Assembly: GCF_004298145.1 (NCBI RefSeq)
Contig: NZ_SCRH01000073.1
Coordinates: 1-32,191 of the forward strand
Direction of reading: 5' to 3'
Length of the DNA stretch: 32,191 nt
Origin: Mycobacterium sp.
GTDB lineage: Bacteria; Actinomycetota; Actinomycetes; Mycobacteriales; Mycobacteriaceae
Below the pieces are notes generated by a model. It ran no database searches. It was given only the letters and a program-made list of their open reading frames with translations, and had not been told where the DNA came from. Both the position numbers and the translations under genes were made by a program. The stretch's first letter is position 1, and the number at the start of each line of letters is the position of its first letter. Positions 1 to 7,845 of the stretch are shown here, piece by piece.

Positions 1-189
1 GGGTCCCACGCCCGGGGCTTCGCCGGTGCCGCGGGCGAAGACCACTTGCACGTCCGGGCATTGGGCCGAGGCGGCGGGTATGACGGAACCGGACACGGCC
101 GACGCGGCCATGCCCGATGCCGCGATCACTACTGCTGGACCAAGCGACCGAAAAATGTGACGCGCGTTCATGCCGCCCGACCTGCCCAT
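1..189 (-). CDS. Cutinase-family secreted esterase, 5' end only
   Basis: This is the N-terminal 63 codons of a protein that runs off the left edge of the window. It opens with a basic stretch and a hydrophobic core (residues about 15-35), followed by a likely signal-peptidase site after Ala-Ser-Ala near residue 42. The mature part begins with Gln-Cys-Pro-Asp and reaches Phe-Ala-Arg-Gly-Thr-Gly-Glu, the first conserved strand of mycobacterial cutinase-like serine esterases, which hydrolyse lipid esters outside the cell. I chose the ATG at 187-189 because a purine-rich GGGAGGGG lies about 5 bases upstream; an in-frame ATG at 169-171 is possible. The catalytic Ser, Asp and His lie outside the window, so activity cannot be judged. 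Confidence 0.8.
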   Translation of the reverse strand, partial: MGRSGGMNARHIFRSLGPAVVIAASGMAASAVSGSVIPAASAQCPDVQVVFARGTGEAPGVGP

Positions 190-730
190 GCAAGCCCCTC
201 CCAAACTGTCAACTTACTGCTCATTTTCGTGATGTTTCCTACATACCGGGGCGCGGCGACAGGGTGCGGATAGTGGCTCCTTCGCCTCCATCGGACCGAT
301 GCAGCCATTGCGCACCCGGGTTGCCCACCAAAACACTTTAAGCCGTCGTTCGATGTTGTCCATCCTAGCCGGAGCCCGTGAGACACCCACACTCAGAGGG
401 GTGGTGACATGGCAACGGGCGAAACGGGTTTCGGCGACGTGAACTTCGATCGTATCCGCGCTGAATTCCACTCATTCAAAGGCGGGCCCGACTACGCGGG
501 CGACGGGAAGAACTCGGGCTTGGATTGTCCCGTCGGGGCGCAAGACGAGAAGTCCATTAGTGGATTGGATTCCACTCGAGCTGACATTGCTGAGCGAGCG
601 CACAGGTGTCGGCAAGGTCACATCCTGACAAAAGTCAGATGCGCCCGGCGTGGCGCCCTATTAGAGTTACGTATCTTAGGGAAAGCTTATGATTCGTTAA
701 GTACGGAAACAGGTAGCACGGAGCAAGGCT
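190..730. other. Intergenic region between the cutinase and monooxygenase genes
   Basis: This 541-bp gap separates divergent genes. I see no convincing gene in it. An ORF beginning at 409 has no recognisable product and runs into the monooxygenase gene in another frame. A short perfect inverted repeat lies at 559-576 (AGTGGA, 6-base spacer, TCCACT). The last 80 bases are strikingly rich in AT (about 40% GC by eye on the line starting at 661) and probably hold the monooxygenase promoter. Confidence 0.6.
667..693 (+). promoter_or_regulatory. Possible promoter of the flavin monooxygenase gene
   Basis: TATGAT at 688-693 matches the SigA-type -10 consensus at five of six positions. It lies in the most AT-rich stretch of the intergenic region, about 38 bases before the GTG start. 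The -35 match (TTACGT near 667) is weak, as is common in mycobacteria. This is inferred from sequence only. Confidence 0.35.
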
Positions 731-2218
731 GTGAACACGGACCGTTTCGACGCGATCATCGTAGGTGCAGGTTTCGGGGGCATCGGCGCCGCAATTCAGC
801 TCAAGCGCCTCGGGTTTGACGACTTCGTCATCCTCGACCGCGAGGACGACTTGGGCGGCACCTGGCATATCAACCACTACCCGGGTATCGCCGTCGATAT
901 CCCCTCGACCACGTACTCGTATTGGTTCGAACCCAAACCTGACTGGTCACGGTTGTTTGCGCCGGGTGCTGAGGTCAAGCAATACGCCGCGAGCGTCGCC
1001 GCCAAATACGACGTGCGCCGCCACATGCGGTTCAACACGACCGTGGAAGGCGCCCAGTGGGATGAGGACGCCGCGGTGTGGCGGGTCGCACTGGCCGGCG
1101 GCGAAACCCTGACCGCCCGCTACCTGATCACCGCGACGGGGTTTTTGTCCCAGCCGCGCATCCCGGACATCCCCGGCATCGCGAGCTTCCAGGGCAAGGT
1201 GATCCACACCACCGCGTGGGACCACGACTATAGCTACAAGGGGCGCCGAATCGCGGTCATCGGGACCGGGGCGTCCGCGGTGCAGGCCATTCCCGAGCTG
1301 GCCAAAGAGGCCGCGGACCTCACCGTGTACCAGCGCACCGCGACCCACGTGATTCCCAAGTTCGATTTCCCCATCTCCCCGCGGACGCAACGCCTGTTCG
1401 CGCGGGTGCCGGCGACGCAGCGGGCCCTGCGGTGGGTGAGCGACGTCGTTCTCGAGATCATCATGGTCGTCATGGCGCTGCATTTTCGGCAGTCGCGGGG
1501 CCGGGGGAACATTTCCGCCTCGGACCTGGCCAAGATCAACCGATTCCGGTGGATCCGGGACAAGGAACTGCGCGACAAATTGACGCCGGACTACGACCTC
1601 GGCTGCAAGCGGCCGACCTTTTCCAACAGCTTCTACCGCGCTTTCACCAAGCCGCACGTGCACCTCGAGACCAACACGATCGAGCGGTTCACGGCGGACG
1701 GCATCGTCACCGCGGATGGACGTAAGACCGTCATCGACACCCTGGTGCTCGCGACGGGATTCGACCTGTGGGAGGCCAACTTCCCGGCCATCGAGGTGGT
1801 CGGCCGAAAAGGACGCAACCTCGGAAAGTGGTGGCGGGAGACCAGGTTCCAGGCATACCAGGGCGTCTGCATGCCCTACTTCCCCAACTACTTGAGCCTG
1901 GCCAGTCCGTTTGCCTTCTCCGGACTCTCCTTCTTCCACACCATCGAATACCAGATGCGGCACATGGACCGGCTGCTCGGCGAGGTCAAGCGGAGGGGTG
2001 CGACGACCTTCGAGGTGACCGAGGACGCCAACGAGCGATTCATGCAGCGGATGACCAAACTGCTGGACGACTCGGTGTTCTACAGCGGCGACTGCGCGAC
2101 GTCGCGGTCCTACTATTTCAGTCCCAATGGTGAAGCGTCGCTGCTGCGTCCGACGACGACACTCAACGCGGTGCGTGAAGCCCGCACCTTCCCGCTCAGC
2201 GACTACGTGATCGCCTAG
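731..2218 (+). CDS. Baeyer-Villiger-type FAD/NADPH monooxygenase
   Basis: The 495-residue product has the class B flavin monooxygenase layout. An FAD-binding G-x-G-x-x-G lies at residues 12-17. The Baeyer-Villiger fingerprint F-x-G-x-x-x-H-T-x-x-W runs from Phe153 to Trp164. A second, NADPH-binding Rossmann motif (GTGASA) follows. Length and motifs match the mycobacterial EthA/MymA/Rv0892 group, which insert oxygen next to carbonyls or on soft heteroatoms; the true substrate is unknown. The start is GTG, with GGAG about 8 bases upstream. The gene is convergent with the acyltransferase gene, and their stop codons share one CTAG. A hydrophobic stretch around residues 236-250 may be a membrane-contact segment. 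Assignment to the family is firm; substrate and pathway are open. Confidence 0.9.
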   Translation: MNTDRFDAIIVGAGFGGIGAAIQLKRLGFDDFVILDREDDLGGTWHINHYPGIAVDIPSTTYSYWFEPKPDWSRLFAPGAEVKQYAASVAAKYDVRRHMRFNTTVEGAQWDEDAAVWRVALAGGETLTARYLITATGFLSQPRIPDIPGIASFQGKVIHTTAWDHDYSYKGRRIAVIGTGASAVQAIPELAKEAADLTVYQRTATHVIPKFDFPISPRTQRLFARVPATQRALRWVSDVVLEIIMVVMALHFRQSRGRGNISASDLAKINRFRWIRDKELRDKLTPDYDLGCKRPTFSNSFYRAFTKPHVHLETNTIERFTADGIVTADGRKTVIDTLVLATGFDLWEANFPAIEVVGRKGRNLGKWWRETRFQAYQGVCMPYFPNYLSLASPFAFSGLSFFHTIEYQMRHMDRLLGEVKRRGATTFEVTEDANERFMQRMTKLLDDSVFYSGDCATSRSYYFSPNGEASLLRPTTTLNAVREARTFPLSDYVIA

Positions 2219-3048
2219 GGCCACACCGGCCAATCGGCCAAGGTGTCCAGATACCGTTGGCGCACCGCGGCGATGCGGTCGACCAATGTGTCGAGCGTCC
2301 AGTCGTCGACCGAGATTGGCGGCAGCACAGCGACATCCACTGTGCCCGGATGGATCTCCATGGAATCGCGCGAGGCGATGATCTCCGCGTTGCGGATTAC
2401 GATCGGTACGATCGGAACGCCCGCGGCCATGGCGATGCGGAACGCCCCCTTTTTGAACGGCCCCACCCCGGTGGTGTCCAGCGACGTACCCTCTGGGGCG
2501 ATCAGGATGGACAGACCCTCTTTCGCGCGCTCTTCTACGTGGTGCAGGGTTTCCACCGCCGCCGCGGTGTCGTCTCGGTCGAGGAACACACCGTCGTTCA
2601 GCTTGAGCAGCGTGCCGATGATCGGGTCGCGCGCCAGTTCCTTCTTGGCGATCTTGATCCAGTCGTCGCGCATCAGCGCCGCGGCGATGAAGGGGTCGAC
2701 CCGGTTGCGGTGGTTATAGAGAAACACGCCCGGGCGCCGTGCCGTCAGGTTCTGCGCGCCAACGACATTGATGCGGATGCCGTTGGTGGCAAGCAGCGCT
2801 CGAGGCCAGGTGGAGGTGAAGAAGTTGACCCCGCGGCGTCGGCTACCGTTCAGCAGGCCCAGCCCCAGGGCGCCGGCGGCGAGCGGAAGGGCCAGGCCGA
2901 ATCCCGCTACCAACGCCGCCTGCCTGCGGACGCCGGCAAAGTGGGTGCGGGAGGGCGAAACCGGCTCGGCCAACGCCGGATCCGGCGGCCGAAGATCGTA
3001 GGACCACGCTTCCGGCGCTGGTTCACCTGCGGCGGACATCGGCGTCAC
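2215..3048 (-). CDS. PlsC-type 1-acylglycerol-phosphate acyltransferase
   Basis: This 277-residue protein carries the acyltransferase block I motif N-H-x-x-x-x-D (His113, Asp118) and the block III motif Pro-Glu-Gly-Thr (Glu186). These mark enzymes that transfer a fatty acyl group from acyl-CoA or acyl-ACP to a glycerolipid or similar hydroxyl. One hydrophobic segment at about residues 46-65 suggests a membrane anchor. The GTG start overlaps the stop of the upstream glycosyltransferase gene (GTGA), so the two are almost certainly cotranslated. The pairing hints that the acceptor could be a glycosylated lipid rather than plain lysophosphatidate, but that is inference. The core PlsC genes of mycobacteria lie elsewhere, so this is probably an extra paralogue. 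Confidence 0.85.
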   Translation of the reverse strand: MTPMSAAGEPAPEAWSYDLRPPDPALAEPVSPSRTHFAGVRRQAALVAGFGLALPLAAGALGLGLLNGSRRRGVNFFTSTWPRALLATNGIRINVVGAQNLTARRPGVFLYNHRNRVDPFIAAALMRDDWIKIAKKELARDPIIGTLLKLNDGVFLDRDDTAAAVETLHHVEERAKEGLSILIAPEGTSLDTTGVGPFKKGAFRIAMAAGVPIVPIVIRNAEIIASRDSMEIHPGTVDVAVLPPISVDDWTLDTLVDRIAAVRQRYLDTLADWPVWP

Positions 3049-3959
3049 GCGCTTCTCGGCAAGTGACGCTTCGGCAACTCATGTCTGCCGTGGCGTCGGC
3101 GGGCGCCGGCCGTCCGGCGGAGTTTGTTGCGCAACTTCGACGACGTGAATTTCAGGGTTTCCACGTCGTAGAAGAACCGAATCGTGCGGAAGGGGTAATA
3201 CAGCAGCAGAAGGGTGGCGATCGTCGTGTACGCCGCCAGGCTCTTGATACCGTGCAGCTTCGTTGTCCGCGTATAGCGCGTGACATACCGATAGAAATCG
3301 CGCGATGAAGATTCCACCCGGCGGGCAGACATGGCCACCACCATGCCCGGCTCGTACGCGATCTCGAAGTCATTTTTGAATAAGGTCAGCGCAAGATCGA
3401 CGTCCTCATGCAGGCGGTCTTCCAGGTCCAGCTGAGTCAGCTGACGAATCGACTTCCACGCCTGGGCGCGAATTGCCATGTTGGCTCCCAGGAGAAACCG
3501 CTCGTTCTTTGCGTACTTATGCACCCTGCCGCGCAGGATGCAGTCGAGCCAGAAAAGGAATCCCCGCAGCGGCATGTCATGAAAGCCCATGGGTCCGCTC
3601 GCGGCGTCAATGGCCGGATCCTCGAAACGGCGGCGAACCGTCTCGACCCAGTCCTTGGCAATGACGGAGTCGGCGTCGGTGCGGCCGATGATATCGCTCC
3701 GCGCATAGTCAAAGCCGTGGCTGCGGGTCGGGGCAATACCCTGATGCTCGTTTTGCTCGATCAGCTGTATGTCGAGGTCCGGGTTCTCGGCTTGATAGCG
3801 GCGGACGATGGATACGGTGTTGTCGGTCGACTTGTTGTTGACCACGATTATCTCGTCGGGTGCCGAAGTTTGGCCGATGCACGATTCGAGGCATTTGCCT
3901 ATATAACGTTCCTCGTTATAGGCAGGAATGACGATCGCGACGGAAGGCTGTTGGGACAT
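3045..3959 (-). CDS. Family 2 glycosyltransferase with C-terminal membrane segment
   Basis: This 304-residue GT-A enzyme begins with the classic family 2 strand (Val-Ile-Pro-Ala-Tyr-Asn-Glu-Glu), has the metal/nucleotide-sugar motif Asp95-Ala96-Asp97, and a later His-Glu-Asp acidic motif near residue 185. Such enzymes transfer a sugar from a nucleotide-sugar or polyprenyl donor. A hydrophobic stretch near residues 244-258 (several Leu followed by Tyr-Tyr-Pro-Phe) suggests membrane attachment, and the C-terminus is very basic. The ATG start has no strong ribosome site. Its stop overlaps the acyltransferase start. Base composition is lower in GC than the genes to the right (about 50% on the line starting at 3901), compatible with transfer. 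Acceptor and sugar cannot be read from sequence. Confidence 0.87.
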   Translation of the reverse strand: MSQQPSVAIVIPAYNEERYIGKCLESCIGQTSAPDEIIVVNNKSTDNTVSIVRRYQAENPDLDIQLIEQNEHQGIAPTRSHGFDYARSDIIGRTDADSVIAKDWVETVRRRFEDPAIDAASGPMGFHDMPLRGFLFWLDCILRGRVHKYAKNERFLLGANMAIRAQAWKSIRQLTQLDLEDRLHEDVDLALTLFKNDFEIAYEPGMVVAMSARRVESSSRDFYRYVTRYTRTTKLHGIKSLAAYTTIATLLLLYYPFRTIRFFYDVETLKFTSSKLRNKLRRTAGARRRHGRHELPKRHLPRSA

Positions 3960-4545
3960 CGCTCGGAGACCAATCTGCGAGGGTGTAGGACGGAATCTGA
4001 CATTGGCTTCGAGCCTGCACCAGTGAACATGCGTGCCGAATTCCCCGCCGGTAATTCATCACGCTTCGACTCCATGGCAATCGCGACCCAGTCTGCCTCC
4101 GAATATCGTTGATTTCCTTGAGACCTTAACCCCGGAAGGCCAACTTATTCAACACATGTCTATGTTGAACACATGAAAGGGCCAGAGGCCAAAGTGCCAG
4201 CAGGACAGCCGGACTGGTTACAGTGGGCAGGCTAACCTCGGCCATCCGCATCGCCGACCTGGCGCCACCGGCTAGCCGGGTGGGCCGCCTACCTGTTTTG
4301 CGGGATGGCGCTGGAGGCCAAATCACCGCGGATTATTCGATTTGCCAGTCGAGACCTCACGCCACAGCGTACGTTCACACGCATAACCAAACGTCACCAA
4401 AGTCGACGTCTGTGCTGAGCCGCATCGAATGCCCCACGGGAAACCTCGGGGCAAAGGGTAATAAATACCCTTCCGGCGGCCGGGGCGAGGCGAGGACGAC
4501 ATTCAATGAGGTATGCACCTCTGCTGACTGCCCGGTGAAATCCGC
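3960..4545. other. AT-rich intergenic region between glycosyltransferase and mmpL
   Basis: This 586-bp divergent spacer is about 45-50% GC in places. It contains a strong inverted repeat at 4148-4169, AACACATG direct repeats at 4151-4158 and 4168-4175, and a perfect 12-bp palindrome centred on CTAG at 4268-4279. Small ORFs on both strands (for example 4126-4326 minus and 4223-4549 plus) resemble nothing I know. I see no mmpS gene or remnant upstream of mmpL. Confidence 0.6.
4148..4169. promoter_or_regulatory. Inverted repeat, probable regulator-binding site upstream of mmpL
   Basis: TTCAACA at 4148-4154 and TGTTGAA at 4163-4169 form a perfect 7-bp inverted repeat with an 8-base spacer. The size fits operators of TetR-type dimers. 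It lies 189 bases before the glycosyltransferase start and about 377 before mmpL, so it could control either or both. No regulator gene is adjacent. Confidence 0.45.
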
Positions 4546-7422
4546 GTGAACACGAATCGCGCCGTCGCCACACAGACAGAACAGCCATTCATCGCACGTG
4601 CCATCTGTCGATTTTCGATCCCCATCATCTTCGGATGGCTGGCGATCACCGTCCTCGTTACCCTGGCTGTCCCTTCGCTGGAAAAGGTCGGACAAGACCA
4701 CTCGATATCGATGACCCCTGAAGAGGCGCCGTCGATACAGGCGATGAAGCGAATGGGCAGGGTTTTCAGGGAATCCGATTCCGACAATGCGGCAATGATT
4801 GTCCTCGAAAGCGACCCACCGCTCGCCGACGATGCTCACAAATATTATGCCGGCCTGATTCGCAAGCTGAAAGACGACCCACGACACGTCCAGCACGTAC
4901 AGGATTTCTGGGGCGATCCATTGACCGCCGCGGGTGCGCAAAGCGCCGATGGCAAGGCCACGTACGTTCAACTCGATCTCGCCGGTAACCAGGGCGAGGC
5001 CTTGGCGGCCGAATCGATTGACGCGGTTCGAGACATCGTCGCGCAAACGCCCCCGCCGAATGGGCTCAAGGTCTACCTGACCGGGCCGTCGGTGCTGATC
5101 GCGGATATGCACGCCACCGGTGACAAGTCGCTGGTTTTAATTACCGCGACGACCGTCCTGGTGATATTGGTCCTGCTGCTTGCCGTCTACCGATCAATCG
5201 TCACCACCATCCTGCTGTTGCTATTGGTCGGCATCGAGTTCGTAGCCGCTCGGGGAACCGTCGCGTTGCTCGGAGATTTGGGCGTTATCGGCCTTTCCAC
5301 CTTCGCCGTCAACCTGCTCACATCGCTGGTGCTCGCGGCGGGAACGGACTACGGCATATTTCTGCTTGGCCGCTACCAAGAGGCACGTCAGGCCGGCGAG
5401 GACCGGGAAACGGCTTACTACACCACCTATCGTGGGGTCGCCCACGTTATCTTGGGCTCTGGCTTGACGATCGCGGGCGCGACATGTTGCCTGAGCTTCA
5501 CGCGATTGCCCTATTTCCAGTCCCTCGGCATACCTTGCGCGGCGGGCACGCTCGTCGCGGTGGCGGCGGCGCTCACGCTGGGGCCCGCAGTCCTCACCGT
5601 CGGCAGTCGCCATGGTCTCTTCGACCCCAAGCGGATGATCAAGGTTCGTGGCTGGCGACGGGTGGGCGCCGTTGTCACTCGTTGGCCGGCGCCCGTTCTG
5701 GCGGCGACGTGTGGTGTCGCGCTCGTCGGCCTGCTTGCGCTGCCTGGGTACAAGACCAGCTACAACGACCGGCGATATGTGCCCGACTACATCCCCGCCA
5801 ATGCCGGATACAGCGCGGCGGACCGCCATTTTTCTCAAGCGCGGATGAAGCCGGAGATCATGTTGATCGAGGCCGACCACGACATGCGCGACCCGGCAGA
5901 CATGTTGGTGTTGAACAGGTTAGCCAAAGGCGTTCTCGCGGTTCCGGGTGTTTCCAGGGTTCAGGCGATAACTCGGCCGGACGGGACCACGCTGCCGCAC
6001 ACGACGCTGCCGTTCATGATCAGCATGCAAAACGCCAGCATGGTTCAAAACAGCACCTTTCAAACCCAACGCATGGATGATCTGCTCAGACAGGCGGACG
6101 AGCTGGCGAAGATGATCGACACCATGCAGCGCATGTATGACCTGATGTCGCAGCTCGTCGCCACGACCCACCACCTGACCGGCGAAACCCACGACATGCA
6201 GGCCATCACCGCCGAATTGCGCGATCACATCTCGGATTTCGAGGATTTCTTCCGGCCGCTCCGTAGCTACTTCTACTGGGAAAAGCACTGCTACGGCATT
6301 CCCGCCTGTTTCTCCATCAGATCCATCTTCGACACGCTCGACGGCGTCGACTTGATCAGCGACAAGCTGCAGGAGATGGTGAAAGATCTCGATCGGCTGG
6401 ATGCGCTGCTGCCGCAGCTGCTCATGCAGATCCCACCGATGATCGACTCCATGCAAAGCATGCGAACCATGATGCTGACCATGCACAGCACCGGGTCCGG
6501 GGTCCTCGGCCAGATGAAGGAGAACAGCAAGGACCCCAGTGCCATGGGGCAGGCCTTCGACGCGGCCGAGAACGACGATTCCTTCTATCTGCCACCGGAA
6601 GTCTTCGACAACCGAGACTTCAAGCGCGGCATGGAGATGTTCTTGTCAGCCGACGGAAAAGCGGCGCGGTTGTTCATCTTGCACCGGGGCGACCCCGCGA
6701 CACCCGAGGGCTTCGCCCGGGTCAACGCCATCAAGGCCGCGGCCGAGGAAGCGCTGAAGACAACCCCGCTGGAGAACGCCACAATCTCCCTCGGAGGCAC
6801 CGCGGCGGTATTCAAGGACATCTCCGACGGCGCGAAATACGATCTGATGATCGCGGCGATCTCGTCGCTCTGCCTGATTTTCATCATCATGCTGGTGATC
6901 ACCCGCAGCTTTGCTGCAGCGTTGGTCATCGTGGGGACGGTGGTCCTTTCGCTGGGGGCATCCTTCGGGCTCTCGGTGCTGTTGTGGCAGCACATCATCG
7001 GCATGGAGCTGCACTGGCTGGTGCTCGCGATGTCGGTGATCATCCTGCTGGCCGTGGGATCCGACTACAACCTGCTTCTGGTCGCCCGGTTCAAACAGGA
7101 GATCGACGCGGGGCTGAACACCGGGATCATCCGGGCCATCGGTGGTACCGGCAAGGTCGTGACGAACGCGGGCCTGGTGTTCGCCTTCACGATGGCGTCC
7201 ATGGCGGTCAGCGAACTGCGGGTGCTCGGCCAGGTGGGCACCACGATTGGCCTGGGTCTGCTGTTCGACACCTTGGTGGTGCGCGCGTTCATGACCCCGT
7301 CCATCGCCGCTCTGCTGGGCCGCTGGTTCTGGTGGCCGCTGCTGGTACGCCGGCGCCCCGCCAGCGCATTGCCAAGGCCGACGGGGCCGCGCCCGTTGGT
7401 GCGAGCCTTGCTGGGCGACTAA
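4546..7422 (+). CDS. MmpL-family RND lipid transporter
   Basis: This 958-residue product is a full-length MmpL of the MmpL4/MmpL5-like type. These use the proton gradient to move lipids or siderophores across the inner membrane. It has one N-terminal transmembrane helix, a periplasmic porter domain, a block of helices, a second porter domain and a second helix block. Both halves keep the proton-relay pair Asp-Tyr (Asp268-Tyr269; Asp840-Tyr841). Between about residues 505 and 690 is a Met/Gln/Leu-rich coiled-coil insert with paired cysteines, as in MmpL4/5. The GTG start at 4546 has only a weak ribosome site. Most MmpL proteins of this type have an mmpS gene just upstream; none is present here. 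A GC-rich hairpin follows the stop. Cargo is unknown; the divergent glycosyltransferase and acyltransferase suggest a glycolipid. Confidence 0.93.
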   Translation: MNTNRAVATQTEQPFIARAICRFSIPIIFGWLAITVLVTLAVPSLEKVGQDHSISMTPEEAPSIQAMKRMGRVFRESDSDNAAMIVLESDPPLADDAHKYYAGLIRKLKDDPRHVQHVQDFWGDPLTAAGAQSADGKATYVQLDLAGNQGEALAAESIDAVRDIVAQTPPPNGLKVYLTGPSVLIADMHATGDKSLVLITATTVLVILVLLLAVYRSIVTTILLLLLVGIEFVAARGTVALLGDLGVIGLSTFAVNLLTSLVLAAGTDYGIFLLGRYQEARQAGEDRETAYYTTYRGVAHVILGSGLTIAGATCCLSFTRLPYFQSLGIPCAAGTLVAVAAALTLGPAVLTVGSRHGLFDPKRMIKVRGWRRVGAVVTRWPAPVLAATCGVALVGLLALPGYKTSYNDRRYVPDYIPANAGYSAADRHFSQARMKPEIMLIEADHDMRDPADMLVLNRLAKGVLAVPGVSRVQAITRPDGTTLPHTTLPFMISMQNASMVQNSTFQTQRMDDLLRQADELAKMIDTMQRMYDLMSQLVATTHHLTGETHDMQAITAELRDHISDFEDFFRPLRSYFYWEKHCYGIPACFSIRSIFDTLDGVDLISDKLQEMVKDLDRLDALLPQLLMQIPPMIDSMQSMRTMMLTMHSTGSGVLGQMKENSKDPSAMGQAFDAAENDDSFYLPPEVFDNRDFKRGMEMFLSADGKAARLFILHRGDPATPEGFARVNAIKAAAEEALKTTPLENATISLGGTAAVFKDISDGAKYDLMIAAISSLCLIFIIMLVITRSFAAALVIVGTVVLSLGASFGLSVLLWQHIIGMELHWLVLAMSVIILLAVGSDYNLLLVARFKQEIDAGLNTGIIRAIGGTGKVVTNAGLVFAFTMASMAVSELRVLGQVGTTIGLGLLFDTLVVRAFMTPSIAALLGRWFWWPLLVRRRPASALPRPTGPRPLVRALLGD

Positions 7423-7427
7423 CCACA

Positions 7428-7462
7428 TCCGCCGCACCCGCCCCGGCGGCGGGTGCGGCGGA
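7428..7462. terminator. Perfect GC-rich hairpin after mmpL
   Basis: A perfect 15-bp stem (7428-7442 with 7448-7462) and 5-base loop starts 6 bases after the mmpL stop, in the gap between convergent genes. There is no T tract, as is usual for mycobacterial hairpin terminators. It could act on both strands. Confidence 0.7.
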
Positions 7463-7524
7463 GTGTGCGCCCCTAGCGACAATCTGAGATCGCTACTCGC
7501 CCTCGGTGAGGACCGAACACCCTG

Positions 7525-7845
7525 CTAGATGAGTTGGGCGACCGTGGTGACGACGATGAGGGCCAGCACGGAAGTTCCGATGAGGTGCACCTGGCGCCGG
7601 GGCGTGAGCCGCTTCGGGAGGGGCCACTGCTGCAGGGTGTGCTGGCGGTGCACGGCGATCAGAAACGTAACCAGCGCCACGGCGCCGGCCAAAACGGCGG
7701 GGATCAACGCCGTCGGCCCGACGGAGCCGTGCAGGTTCCTGATCATCAACAGGGCGCCGTTGGCCAGGAATGCGAACGATGTCCGAGTCCAGGCCAGCGT
7801 CGTTCGATCGGCCTGAGTCCCGCGATCCGCCGTCGAGTCGCTCAA
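7525..7845 (-). CDS. DUF202 small membrane protein (second of pair)
   Basis: This 106-residue protein has the DUF202 signature (Arg-Thr-x-Leu-Ala-Trp-x-Arg-Thr) near residues 13-21, followed by three hydrophobic segments that probably span the membrane. The family's function is unknown; related domains occur with SPX/VTC-type membrane proteins in eukaryotes. I placed the start at a TTG at 7843-7845 that overlaps the stop of the upstream DUF202 gene (TTGA) and gives a length close to the M. tuberculosis homologue I recall (Rv2273). Longer in-frame starts inside the upstream gene would add residues with no similarity. It shares the operon with the next entry. Confidence 0.78.
   Translation of the reverse strand: MSDSTADRGTQADRTTLAWTRTSFAFLANGALLMIRNLHGSVGPTALIPAVLAGAVALVTFLIAVHRQHTLQQWPLPKRLTPRRQVHLIGTSVLALIVVTTVAQLI

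Noticed and set aside
409..819. Open frame on the + strand starting at an ATG in the first intergenic region
   Set aside because: It has no family resemblance, atypical composition, and overlaps the well-supported monooxygenase gene in another frame.
947..2233. 428-codon open frame antisense to the monooxygenase
   Set aside because: Long antisense frames are expected in high-GC coding DNA. Its product is low-complexity Arg/Gly/Pro-rich sequence, while the sense strand has clear motifs.
3902..3920. Inverted repeat TATAACG-5-CGTTATA inside the glycosyltransferase gene
   Set aside because: It falls on codons for the conserved Tyr-Asn-Glu-Glu-Arg-Tyr-Ile segment, so coding constraint and chance explain it well enough.
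4126..4549. Small frames between glycosyltransferase and mmpL considered as a missing mmpS
   Set aside because: None shows a transmembrane helix followed by the MmpS beta-domain motifs on either strand.
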